Assembly (NCBI GenBank): GCA_016795105.1
Contig: JAEUIH010000015.1
Span: forward strand, 1 to 64,000
Source: Planctomyces sp.
GTDB lineage: Bacteria > Planctomycetota > Planctomycetia > Planctomycetales > Planctomycetaceae
DNA: 64,000 bases
Direction: 5' to 3'
The notes under the pieces are model-generated. The model did no database searches and was not told where the DNA came from. It saw nothing but the letters and a program-made list of their open reading frames with translations. Position 1 is the stretch's first letter. Each line of letters opens with the position of its first letter. Shown piece by piece: positions 47,701 to 55,430 of the stretch. The position numbers were made by a program, and so were the translations under genes.

Positions 47701-48620
47701 CTGCCGGACAGAATTGTGATCTCCGAGTTCGCAGCTGTGACATGCGCTGTGCCGCGAAACTGAAAATGAATCGAGTCGCCGTTCGTGTGAACCTGACCGA
47801 TCAACTTCGTTTCCAGCAACTCTACAGGGTTCGGAGCTGCACCGGCTCGATTCAGAACGAACCGGATCTGGCCGCCTGTCGCTGTTTGAAATCGACTGAT
47901 TCTGCTCGCGGATTCTCCAACACTCGAATCGAGCGGCGCAAACCCGGCCGCCTCTGTGACGACACCTGTAAATCCGGGAGCGTACTGCAGATTCACAATG
48001 GAATTGAAACCAACGGAGTCGCCTGGAGTGAGGTGAGTCAGTTCTACAGTGACAGGAGTCTTCAGCTCATACTTGAGTGAGCGAATCTTCACCTGTACCT
48101 TGAGCTCAGTGACTTTCTCAAGGAGATGCAGGTCAAGAAATCTCTGAGTCCCTTCCTGACGAACGGACCAGGACTTCACACCTTCACCCTGTACATCAAC
48201 GATCGGGTCGACACCATTGATTCCGAAACTTACGGTCTTCGCTTCACCCTGCACGACCTTCACCGCCACATCGACTACCTGTTCAATAAAATCGGGCCCC
48301 GCCTGTGCATTTGCCTGGGCGCTGGCCGTGTAGAACACCGGTGGCTTCGGCAACTGACCGCGAGCTTCCACGATAATCGTGCCCATCCCATCCTTACCAA
48401 CAGAACTGTTGATCGCCGCACCAGTAAACTCCGCACTTCCGACAGTCGTGGCAGGCTCGGCTTGTGGAACCGGCTCGGCTTGTGGCGCCGGCTCGACTGG
48501 TGGTGCTGGCTCGTCCTGTGCCCTGCCGGAATGACTCATAGCCGAGATAAGCATGAGCATACAAAGTGACTTGATAAAGTTTATGATCGTTGTGTTCAAT
48601 CGACTTGACGGCGTGTTCAT
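44781..48620 (-). CDS. Large exported protein with C-terminal membrane helices, operon member 2
   Basis: About 1279 residues from ATG 48620 (MNTPSSRLNTTIINF; MSAM three codons earlier also possible). Signal peptide CMLMLISAMSHSGRA, then a Pro/Glu/Ala repeat (EPAPPVEPAPQAEPVPQAEP). The central part is a long beta-rich region of several similar-looking modules. The last 200 residues contain about five membrane helices (FGSLFFVGLLTGFGIW ... FFLLLAVSILLVLFI). No known family was recognised. The layout, a large extracytoplasmic part plus a membrane anchor, suggests an envelope component. It lies 162 nt after the VWA gene, with a short tandem repeat between them. Confidence 0.7.
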   Translation of the reverse strand: MNTPSSRLNTTIINFIKSLCMLMLISAMSHSGRAQDEPAPPVEPAPQAEPVPQAEPATTVGSAEFTGAAINSSVGKDGMGTIIVEARGQLPKPPVFYTASAQANAQAGPDFIEQVVDVAVKVVQGEAKTVSFGINGVDPIVDVQGEGVKSWSVRQEGTQRFLDLHLLEKVTELKVQVKIRSLKYELKTPVTVELTHLTPGDSVGFNSIVNLQYAPGFTGVVTEAAGFAPLDSSVGESASRISRFQTATGGQIRFVLNRAGAAPNPVELLETKLIGQVHTNGDSIHFQFRGTAHVTAANSEITILSGSAAISEIPNDANYRLRLATESGLSVYKLEFPKPGSFPVELNFIAALATPNANGRSMDFTIAASAVVPLTLAGLGGDVEFQSDQESVVPFRDDINWNGYLPATGRAKLSWKTVRQTGEGKLFFSTTGRIDSKVGVGLLRQDHQIDYQVLQGELKSFRILLQGPGEILDVEGNNIVGWNVTSQGDDRLLEATLSQPITGTSSIKVRSQTPLSAFPVQVDGLRLSPIGAIRHSGFLRIANLGSVRLEPTALSGLTQLSPEQFPGDPVEARQTFVYRFPAADHAFTVIADSIEPEVNVSEIVVYQLSETDRVINADIELDVREAPIREWDFSIPADYSVVSVTGASVADYLAATTAVEGRRNLKVLFGQDVTGRQLVTIQLEKSEAAVAGDWILQRIEFPGTKSVRGDLGIVSAPGFRVSVGQTDLLAEKPLSYFPKPSPHLQQAFRIREPGWSAAMQVEMLERSVQSDVFHLYSLSQETVYGSALINYFVTGAPVSEWRISVPETIGNVLVDGQNIRTWRREADVLIVSLHQPVMGAYTLLVTFEEKPDNIKSTFQAGQVAPIGVQSERGYIQVVSPMQVEIETATISADILRLDSLELPAEFRLLSTAPPLGTWQYTDRPFDLSLKVTWFEPGTTVTQLVEYSEASSRVSQDGELVTDVLYYVKSRGQRTLRIKMPGDPVRLWAVAVNGQPVTARQADEETLIPLPGGIDPNVPIEVSLRLGKPAVAESHPELALPIVFAPVLKTQWNIVGDEKHVLVPSNGTVEPPVPVLRPAGFDWVARHGFGSLFFVGLLTGFGIWSRGRDTLWQILGLASLAFAIMVSCRTAQTAFVQTKSPEPLQLSLPILSAGEAVELAVNNIPLWLVNFSWLGLVAVIVGGAVVVLSWQQTSKGGKLIRGAGLLLVALGVLFQGDSAPWFFLLLAVSILLVLFIRAARDLYRNLRRSMHHRNDQPQDGNLVRQDVVSPESGTQASPVV

Positions 48621-48710
48621 AGCGGACAATTTCCAAAACTTCGACTACGTTGTTTGTGAGTGGATCCCACGTCATCGATCACTACCGAATCGATCAACTG
48701 GTCATTGATC

Positions 48711-48760
48711 AACGCTGAATTACGTAACACTGAATTCCATAGCACTGAATTCCACAACAC
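48711..48760. repeat. 15-bp tandem repeat
   Basis: AACGCTGAATTACGT, AACACTGAATTCCAT and AGCACTGAATTCCAC follow each other, then a partial fourth copy. It lies in the leader between the VWA gene and the large exported gene. Confidence 0.7.
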
Positions 48761-48781
48761 CAGCGACTGACTCCGAGCCGT

Positions 48782-51700
48782 TTATCTTCCCTGTAGCTGC
48801 CGTGCCTGTTCGATCATCTGAATCAACTCCTGAACTCGAACATCGTTGCGTTGCGCATCGGGCAATGCTGAGAGAGTTTGCGACAACGCCTGCAGGTCAA
48901 CGGCATCACCCAGCGGTTCGCCTCGCAGCTTCGCCGCGAGCATCGCGGCAGATGCAGCGATGCGGAGTGAGGGAGTCGCCTGATCGATTCGAGGAGCTGC
49001 GGGTTCGTAAGGAATCGGCCAGCGGTTTTCGACCATTTCTCCGGTCGACAGGTCTCGAAATCGCACGGACACGGAACCAACATCACCTTCACCATCGGGT
49101 TTGGCTTCAAAATGATATAGAGCAACTCCCGCTTCAGCGGCCGTCAATTCTGCCGCATCAACGGCATCGTTGCGAAAGTCCTCGGTCTCCAGAAGGTGCT
49201 TCTCGAAGCCCAGCAGTTTAAAGTGGCCGACACGTTTCGGATTGAATTCAACCTGAACCTTGACATTCTTTGCGGACGGACGAAGAGCCCCCGCGATCTG
49301 ACGAACAAAGCTGTCATCTGCCGACGCGACCGAATCCAGAAGGTAGTAGCGGCCGTCGCCTTTGCGAGTCAAAGCCTCGAGGACTTCATCATTCAAACCA
49401 TCAGCGCTGATTCCGGCAGCATCAAAGGCGATGCCTTTGGTACGCATTGATATGACCATTCGTGACAGACTCTCCGGGTCGGCATTGCCGAGATTCACGG
49501 CCCCGTCTGTCAGCAGGATGACTCGATTCTGTCCATCCAGCGACTGCTGTTCACTGGCCTTTTCAAACGCCAACTGCAGTGCAGCTTCGATGTTTGTTCC
49601 GCCTTCACTGGGCAACTCATCGATCAGTAGAACAAGTGTTTCCGACTCATTGCCACTCACTTTGTCTGCCAGAAGTCGGGGCTGTCGAGCGAAACTGATC
49701 AGGGTTACCTGATCCAGCGGTGTAAGCTGTTGAGCCAGTAGAGCAAAGGCATGACGGACAGTTTCCTGGCGATCAGCCCGCTCCATCGAGCCAGAGTTAT
49801 CGAGAAGAAACGTCAACCGCAACGGCGTGTTGGCTGATCTTCCCATGGCGGCAGTCCGCATTGAAATTCTCAGAAGATTTCTTTGCTGCAGAAACGGATG
49901 AATCGACTGTTCGACTCGGCATGCAACCCTTTCTCCCCTGGACGGCAGCGGGTCTCCGTAGTCGAATGCATTGACGAATTCTTCGACCCGAATCTTTGTT
50001 GCTTCAGGCCATTCGCCACGGGAGAGTGCAGCCTGAGCCAGTTTGAAAGAAACATCGCTAACATGCAGAGAAAAGGTTGAAAACACTTCTTCGGCGGTCG
50101 CGGTTTCATTCAGGCCCGCGGATGCGGTAGCGCCAAAACCAAACCTACCGCCTCGGCCAACAACCTTATCGAATTCTGCAAGTGACTTATATTCCCGTCC
50201 CTCTGACTCACCCAAACCACGTCCCCACTGTGTGCCTTTCGTATCGGAGCTTTCGAAGTCGGTAATCTGCAGCGGCACTTCATTCTGTTTCTTGCTCAAC
50301 TCCTCTGACAGTTTTAACGAGTCCGCACCTGCAGGCTGGTCTTGCTGTTGTGGTTCGGTTCCTCGAGCGATTTCTCGTTTCTCTCCGGGAAAGGTCAACT
50401 GGCGTGACCCGAATGCCGGATAGATGGGCTTCGTTCCATCTGCCTCCTGAATGTTGGAGTCAACATCGGAACCATTTTGATCGGACCATTTCTCGATGGC
50501 TTCCGGTTTCTCATCAGCCTTTGCGGCGTCTCCACCAAGATCTTGGTGGAGCTTCTCCCCGTCAATATCACCAGATAAAGCATCACCATGTGTGACGGGA
50601 GGCAATTCGATGGCCCATTTGTCAGATGGCTTCTGCGGACCACTTGCATCTGCTCCGTCCAGCGACGAACGGGACGGCATTTTCGGAAGCGGTTCTCCGG
50701 GCTGCTGTTTGCTCTTACCCCTCTGCTCAATGAGTGCTTCTTCCAACAGGTCGCCTTCCCGGTCCAGCGGGCTCGCCGGTACAATTGCTCGGCGAGCTTC
50801 CTCGGATGCTTCCTCGGATGCATCCTCGAACGCGACATCGACTTTCGCGGACTCGAGGGGCATAATTTCTTTGGATTCGATGCCAAGTGCTGGGGACGAT
50901 CTCTGTGATTGCTCACCGGATTTCTTCGCGTCACTCAGGTCGACATCAGACCTCAGAGAATTGAGTCGATCACTGTCTGTCGCTGCGACATCCGGTGCCG
51001 CCGTCTGCAACCGAATCATTGGCGATGAATTCAGCAGACCACTGTCCCGTGTAACCTCCTGTTCCGGAGCAAGGATCGGCAGGGACTGTGGCTGAGTGGC
51101 GGCGAACTCCGGAGGCGTCAAGGCCGGTGTCTCCGCGAAATACTCGATCTGGTCCTCGAGGTACATCGGACTCGGCAGCGTCGCTGTCCCCACTGTCTCT
51201 CGAATAGCCGACAAGGCACTCGCAGGCCCCTCGGACTGTGCCGCCTTGTGTAATGAGTCTCCCCTGGACAAAACCGTCACGCCATCGAGACTCGCCGGTT
51301 CGCCCGTGAAAACGATGCCTGTTCCTCCGAACAGGCGATTGCCATTCATGTCTGCCGGTGGAACATCGGTTCTCGCCAGGTCGTAGAACCCCGCGGATGG
51401 CTTACGCAAGTTGAACGTTTGCCTGCTCAATGACAAAACCATGAGCAGTCCAGCGATGCAAACGACGGCTGCGAGTCTTCTGATGGCCGAAGTTTTGCTG
51501 AGAGCTATAACCCTGCCTGTGATCGTGAGCCGGGCGGAACCTGAACCCAACTGGTGAGCTGGTTCCGGAACTAATGTATCCCCAGAAACTCTCTCCGACT
51601 TCAGATCAGGCGAATGTCCCGCAACAGCCATGTGTCCAGCAGACGCAGCGACAAACTCGTGAGCACTGTTGACCGCGTTTCCTTCAAGCTCAGTCAATTG

Positions 51701-51979
51701 AACCGCAGAGTCCCCTCGAATGACACCAAGGACAGAGTTGCGTCGATCAGCAGGCAGTTTCCAGTCGTCTTCGGGTACTGTAGATTCACCGGCACCGACA
51801 TCCCGCAACAGTCCATGCATCAGCTCAATCTGAAGTTTGAATGCTTCGAGCTCAGGCCGCGATTCCATCAGACGGGTCAGCTCTTCACGTTCAAAGTCGG
51901 AAGCTTCGCCGAGCACGAGAGCCACAATTCGAGCTTCGAGCTCCGATTCGATCGATGGTTTGTGTGAGTGTTCGTTCAT
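48782..51979 (-). CDS. VWA protein with possible anti-sigma N-terminus
   Basis: 1065 residues. The N-terminus (ESELEARIVALVLGEASDFEREELTRLMESRPELEAF in pattern) resembles planctomycete anti-sigma-like heads. One membrane helix follows (RRLAAVVCIAGLLMVLSL, about 167-185). After a long acidic, disordered-looking region, a YfbK-type VWA part begins: EFVNAFDYGDPLPSRG, then VWA at about 720-890 with the MIDAS motif LLDNSGSM (Asp727, Ser729, Ser731) and VILLTDGAVNLG. A DUF3520-like end follows. The ATG overlaps the sigma stop (ATGA), so the sigma and this membrane protein are made together and probably interact. The metal site is intact, suggesting protein binding outside. Confidence 0.85.
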   Translation of the reverse strand: MNEHSHKPSIESELEARIVALVLGEASDFEREELTRLMESRPELEAFKLQIELMHGLLRDVGAGESTVPEDDWKLPADRRNSVLGVIRGDSAVQLTELEGNAVNSAHEFVAASAGHMAVAGHSPDLKSERVSGDTLVPEPAHQLGSGSARLTITGRVIALSKTSAIRRLAAVVCIAGLLMVLSLSRQTFNLRKPSAGFYDLARTDVPPADMNGNRLFGGTGIVFTGEPASLDGVTVLSRGDSLHKAAQSEGPASALSAIRETVGTATLPSPMYLEDQIEYFAETPALTPPEFAATQPQSLPILAPEQEVTRDSGLLNSSPMIRLQTAAPDVAATDSDRLNSLRSDVDLSDAKKSGEQSQRSSPALGIESKEIMPLESAKVDVAFEDASEEASEEARRAIVPASPLDREGDLLEEALIEQRGKSKQQPGEPLPKMPSRSSLDGADASGPQKPSDKWAIELPPVTHGDALSGDIDGEKLHQDLGGDAAKADEKPEAIEKWSDQNGSDVDSNIQEADGTKPIYPAFGSRQLTFPGEKREIARGTEPQQQDQPAGADSLKLSEELSKKQNEVPLQITDFESSDTKGTQWGRGLGESEGREYKSLAEFDKVVGRGGRFGFGATASAGLNETATAEEVFSTFSLHVSDVSFKLAQAALSRGEWPEATKIRVEEFVNAFDYGDPLPSRGERVACRVEQSIHPFLQQRNLLRISMRTAAMGRSANTPLRLTFLLDNSGSMERADRQETVRHAFALLAQQLTPLDQVTLISFARQPRLLADKVSGNESETLVLLIDELPSEGGTNIEAALQLAFEKASEQQSLDGQNRVILLTDGAVNLGNADPESLSRMVISMRTKGIAFDAAGISADGLNDEVLEALTRKGDGRYYLLDSVASADDSFVRQIAGALRPSAKNVKVQVEFNPKRVGHFKLLGFEKHLLETEDFRNDAVDAAELTAAEAGVALYHFEAKPDGEGDVGSVSVRFRDLSTGEMVENRWPIPYEPAAPRIDQATPSLRIAASAAMLAAKLRGEPLGDAVDLQALSQTLSALPDAQRNDVRVQELIQMIEQARQLQGR

Positions 51980-52578
51980 GACTTTTCGTCGAATCCGAGC
52001 TTCCGCAGTTTGTCTGCAAGCTCCTTCAAAATATGGTGCAGTCGATAACCGACGTTGCCAATGGTGATTCCCGTTTGATTACTAATGTCGCGATAGCGGA
52101 GGTCTGAAAAATACTTCAGCTTCAAGAGCTGCCGATCAGGCTCGTCCAATTCCTCAACGATCTGCCTGACAGCAGCAATGGCTTCCATATGGACCAGCGA
52201 TGCCTCAGGTGAATCCTGGTCAGTAACCGCCGATTCACTGGATGACTGCGATGAGCTTTCGCCGTCGTCGAAGACTTCCCGCTTGCTGTCACGAAGATGC
52301 TTGAAAGCTCGATTTCGAACACTGCGATACAGCCAGGCTCTTGGCGACTGAACTTCATCCCAGTGTGCATGCAGCTGCAGGAACACTTCCTGAACAATTT
52401 CCTCGGCCACTGCTCGGCGGCCGACAACCGAAAACGCGTAGTGCAACAGAGGCGTCTCTTCAGAGTCGAACAACGACTGAAGCGTGATTTCACTCACGCC
52501 TGTGGCACCAAATCCACTGGCTCCAGGCGGCGGTTCCAACACAGGTCTCGTTTGTTGTGTCTGGCAGGTTCGAATCAC
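51976..52578 (-). CDS. ECF RNA polymerase sigma factor controlling the VWA operon
   Basis: About 200 residues from GTG 52578, preceded by AGAGGA; the frame extends upstream, but only through dispersed repeat sequence. Region 2: LLHYAFSVVGRRAVAEEIVQEVFLQLHAHWDEVQSPRAWLYRSVRNRAFKHLRD in pattern. A Ser-rich linker follows. Region 4: LDEPDRQLLKLKYFSDLRYRDISNQTGITIGNVGYRLHHILKEL in pattern. The overlapping VWA/anti-sigma-like gene is the expected regulator. The target is unknown; autoregulation is likely. Confidence 0.87.
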   Translation of the reverse strand: MIRTCQTQQTRPVLEPPPGASGFGATGVSEITLQSLFDSEETPLLHYAFSVVGRRAVAEEIVQEVFLQLHAHWDEVQSPRAWLYRSVRNRAFKHLRDSKREVFDDGESSSQSSSESAVTDQDSPEASLVHMEAIAAVRQIVEELDEPDRQLLKLKYFSDLRYRDISNQTGITIGNVGYRLHHILKELADKLRKLGFDEKS

Positions 52579-52681
52579 GACATTTTCGTCCTCTCGTCGA
52601 GTATGACCCCGCGGGATACGGTTTCTTAGAGAAATTCCTGGCGAATTCCAGAAGCCGTACAAATATGCAAGGAAAAACCAC

Positions 52682-52885
52682 GGAAGGGCTGGCGGTTTGA
52701 CCACGGAAGACACGGAAAAGACGGAAGAATCGCATGGGGCAAGAGTTCGGGAGATGGCAGAAGAATGGGGGCAGGAGAATGGTCGAGTAAGGCATACTTC
52801 TGCCTTCATTCTCTTGCCATACGAGAACACTGATGGGCTGTGTTTGCGGTTTTGTGTGGTTCGTGTCTTTCGTGGTTAACGATCA
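52682..52885. repeat. Composite fold-back repeat (units I and II)
   Basis: TTTGACCACGGAAGACACGGAA at the left pairs with TTCGTGTCTTTCGTGGTTAA at the right. Between them GGCAGAAGAATGGGGGCAGG pairs with CCTTCATTCTCTTGCCA-like sequence, so unit II is nested inside unit I. Confidence 0.7.
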
Positions 52886-52970
52886 CACTGACTTCACGCT
52901 GGCTGCTATCCAGTAAGGCGACGTCTTACATGAGCGGAGAGGGGGACCATGAGCGGACCGGGGCGTTCGT

Positions 52971-52997
52971 CATCACGGCGGAGCGTGATGAGTACTT
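52971..52997. repeat. REP-like palindrome copy
   Basis: CATCACGGCGGAGCGTGATGAGTACTTT; a core copy of the palindrome at 41291-41326 that lacks the outer left arm. Confidence 0.65.
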
Positions 52998-53063
52998 TTG
53001 GTACCACGCAAAAACGCGAAGACGCAAAGTTGAAACGAGGCGATTCTGCTGCTTGAATACTGC

Positions 53064-53669
53064 CTACTTGCGATTCTTTTCTTTGTGCAACAGAATTTCC
53101 ACTTTGAGTCTCGCGGCGCGGGCCGACGGGTAGTCTCCATGCTCCCCGACACCCGCATCGAGCATTGCCTTCGTCGACTTTTCCAGCGACATGAATGATG
53201 CTAGAGCTTTTTCAATCGCTGCAATACGCTCTTCCTTAGATTCTGCGAGTTCCAGTTGTACTTCCAGATACTCTGTCGTCACAGAAGCCGGGAAGTGATT
53301 ATCCTGCCTAACGCCCAAATGTCCTTTCATGCTGTGGATACGCATGAACTCCAGCAGTGCATCTCTGCGAGCCTCCAACAGGGCTCTCAGTTCCGGATCT
53401 TTGGTCGGAGATGCGGCGGCACCGTCTTCGTGAACGGTAGCCGACGGAGGCGATAACGGAGCCGTGACTGCTTGAGTCACACGCATCCCAATGCAGCATG
53501 GCCGGCAAGACTGTTGACACGAACTCCGTCTATGCCTCAGAAACACGTGTCCAGGTCCCCTCGTCAGGAGGTTCTCAGGTTCGTCGCACGAAGCAATCGA
53601 AGTTGAGAGCCAGAGGCAGTTGAGTGCGATCACGGCCAATAGAAATCTACGTAGGTTTAAAGTCTTCAT
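53064..53669 (-). CDS. Secreted Cys-rich small protein, paralogue 2
   Basis: 201 residues with signal peptide MKTLNLRRFLLAVIALNCLW. A Cys cluster (SCQQSCRPCC) follows near residue 50, then a helical C-terminal half (EYLEVQLELAESKEERIAAIEKAL in pattern). It closely matches the next gene upstream (53733-54338) over the signal, Cys cluster and middle, but differs in the last 60 residues. It is a tandem duplicate. Function unknown; the helical half may mediate oligomerisation. Probably co-transcribed with the upstream sigma factor. Confidence 0.65.
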   Translation of the reverse strand: MKTLNLRRFLLAVIALNCLWLSTSIASCDEPENLLTRGPGHVFLRHRRSSCQQSCRPCCIGMRVTQAVTAPLSPPSATVHEDGAAASPTKDPELRALLEARRDALLEFMRIHSMKGHLGVRQDNHFPASVTTEYLEVQLELAESKEERIAAIEKALASFMSLEKSTKAMLDAGVGEHGDYPSARAARLKVEILLHKEKNRK

Positions 53670-53732
53670 GGAACGGTCTTTCCTGGATTTACATTCACGA
53701 GGAACGAAGATCGGAATGCTGACTGCAGTCTG

Positions 53733-54338
53733 CTATTTACGTGTCTTTTCTTTGTGCAACAGAATTTCTACTTTAAGTCTCGCGACACCGGCGACCGGAG
53801 TCTGCGAATATGGCGCCAAACCTATGCGTTGCTTCGCCTTTACGAGATTTTCCCAAGCCGTGAATGTGGCGAGAGCTTCTTCGTGCGCAGCGACACGCTC
53901 TTCCTTTGATTCTGCAAGCTCCAGTTGTACTTCCAGATATTCCATCGTGACAGATTCCGGGAAGCGATCTACCCTCGCAGTGCCCCTCATAAATCCCTCG
54001 CTCTGGATACGAATTAACTCTCTCAGTGCATCTCTGCGAGCCTCCAGCAGGGCTTTCAGTTCCGGATCTTTGGTCAGAGGTGCGGCGGCACCGTCTTCGT
54101 GAACGGTCGCCGACGGAGGCGATAACGGAACCGTGACCGCTTGAGTCACACGCATCCCAGTACAGCACGGCCGGCATGACTGTTGACACGAACTCCGTCC
54201 ATGCCTCAGAAATACGTGTCTCGGTCCCCTCGTCAGGAGGTTCTCTAATTCGTCGCACGAAGCGATCGATGTTGTGAGCCAGAGGCAGTTGAGTGCGATC
54301 ACGGCCAATAGAAATCTGCGCAGGTTTACAGTCTTCAT
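53733..54338 (-). CDS. Secreted Cys-rich small protein, paralogue 1
   Basis: 201 residues from ATG 54338 (MKTVNLRRFLLAVIALNCLW); a start at 54353 would add five residues. Same architecture as its neighbour at 53064-53669: signal peptide, SCQQSCRPCC cluster, SPPSATVHEDGAAAPLTKDPEL spacer, and a helical charged C-terminal half ending HKEKTRK. The gap to the paralogue is 63 nt. It lies 23 nt after the kinase stub, in the place where planctomycete loci usually continue with the kinase. Confidence 0.65.
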   Translation of the reverse strand: MKTVNLRRFLLAVIALNCLWLTTSIASCDELENLLTRGPRHVFLRHGRSSCQQSCRPCCTGMRVTQAVTVPLSPPSATVHEDGAAAPLTKDPELKALLEARRDALRELIRIQSEGFMRGTARVDRFPESVTMEYLEVQLELAESKEERVAAHEEALATFTAWENLVKAKQRIGLAPYSQTPVAGVARLKVEILLHKEKTRK

Positions 54339-54361
54339 GAAACAGTCTTTCATAGATTTGA

Positions 54362-54559
54362 CTAAAGGCGATTCTTCGACTGCAGAAATGATTCAAGGTC
54401 TGTGAAGAAGTCAATCAGAGCATCCCGAAACTCCGGATATCGAGCCATAAGCTTCTGCTTCCCCGGCGTCGCTCCAGCTTCCTCCAGGCGGTAGTATTCG
54501 GCAATAATCGCATTGAGCTGCTGTTCGCGTTCCTCGTCTCGATCGATGGAACTGGCCAT
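54362..54559 (-). pseudogene. Stub of a Ser/Thr kinase N-terminus
   Basis: 65 residues, MASSIDRDEEREQQLNAIIA then EYYRLEEAGATPGKQKLMARYPEFRDALIDFFTDLESF in pattern. This matches the helical head that precedes the kinase domain in many planctomycete Ser/Thr kinases (RYP-like, then FF.D), but a stop follows at once and no kinase domain remains. It starts 2 nt after the ECF sigma gene, the standard arrangement for the sigma-kinase pair. It may survive as a small sigma-binding protein; this is speculation. Confidence 0.65.
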
Positions 54560-54561
54560 GG

Positions 54562-55146
54562 TTATGCTCCCTCTGCGAGGTGACCACGCAGCTTCTTCAA
54601 TCCTCGTCGCAGAAGGCCACCTACGGCCTCCGGGGTGCGACCGAGTTGCTGAGCAATATCCGAGACGGGCCAGTTGTGATAGTGCTTCAGGATGACGGCC
54701 GAGCGTTCATCGTCGAGCAGTTTCAGAAGGGCGTTGGCGAGTTGCTCGACGCGTTCCTGTTTCATCATGTTCATACTGGGCGACGTCTGATCTGCAACCA
54801 GTTTTTGATGCAGAAGTGCCGACGATTCCTCCACCTGCCTCTCAAGTGGCACTTCCTTGCCGGTTGCACGTTTGCCTCGCTTGTAGTGCCTGGCGGTGCT
54901 TAACAGATTGTGAATCAGGATCTGCTTGAGCCATGCTCGCAACTCGGCTTCTGTCTTTCCTCGAAAGTCAGCGAAATCGCGATGTGCCTCCAGCATGGTC
55001 TTCTGCACGATGTCCGAAGCGTCTTCTTTACTCCTCAATTGCGGATTCAACTGCAGCTCCGCCAACAATTTGAGATATTGACGGTACCGTTCAAGAATCG
55101 GGAGCCCGTCATCCGGAAAGTCTCCGCTTGTAATGACAACCTTCAT
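54562..55146 (-). CDS. ECF RNA polymerase sigma factor (planctomycete TIGR02984-like)
   Basis: 194 residues. Region 2: YLKLLAELQLNPQLRSKEDASDIVQKTMLEAHRDFADFRGKTEAELRAWLKQILIHNLLSTARHY in pattern, with the RSKEDASDIVQ motif typical of the planctomycete-specific group. Region 4: LDDERSAVILKHYHNWPVSDIAQQLGRTPEAVGGLLRRGLKKL. Start ATG 55146. The coupled downstream gene is only a kinase stub, so regulation by a kinase, usual for this group, is probably lost here. Confidence 0.9.
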   Translation of the reverse strand: MKVVITSGDFPDDGLPILERYRQYLKLLAELQLNPQLRSKEDASDIVQKTMLEAHRDFADFRGKTEAELRAWLKQILIHNLLSTARHYKRGKRATGKEVPLERQVEESSALLHQKLVADQTSPSMNMMKQERVEQLANALLKLLDDERSAVILKHYHNWPVSDIAQQLGRTPEAVGGLLRRGLKKLRGHLAEGA

Positions 55147-55317
55147 AAGGCTGGTGGTTCCTTAGGATTCAGTGACACCTTCACACACTGCTGTTGGTAG
55201 ACTCTTTCCCCATGGGGCGTAAATCGCGAACGAATCGAGCGCGAAAATTCGAAAATTGGTTGATTTGAGGGCAAGGGCAAAAAAAAACACAAGAGAATCG
55301 CAGGGGGGGCATCCCCC

Positions 55318-55346
55318 AAAAGTACTCATCACGCTCCGCCGTGATG
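55318..55346. repeat. REP-like palindrome copy
   Basis: AAAAGTACTCATCACG, CTCCGC, CGTGATG: the left arm is complete, the right arm short. Confidence 0.65.
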
Positions 55347-55402
55347 TCGAACACTGGTGCGCGCTGTATCCCGGACCGTCCAGAGCGGCTGCCAGGGACT
55401 CG

Positions 55403-55430
55403 TCATCACGTCGGAGCGTGATGAGTCCTT
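55403..55430. repeat. REP-like palindrome copy
   Basis: TCATCACGTCGGAGCGTGATGAGTCCTT; arms TCATCACG/CGTGATGA are intact, and the outer AGTACTTT has become AGTCCTTT. Confidence 0.65.

Larger units (their letters stand above)
52579..53063. other. Gene-free stretch upstream of the sigma-VWA operon
   Basis: It contains a fold-back unit (52682-52885), a REP-like palindrome (52971-52997) and a decayed ACCACGCAAAAACGCGAAGACG piece (53002-53030). No gene is supported. Confidence 0.55.

Noticed and set aside
52579-52830. Upstream extension of the ECF sigma gene
   Set aside because: The extra N-terminus is encoded by dispersed repeat sequence; a GTG with a good binding site begins the conserved part.
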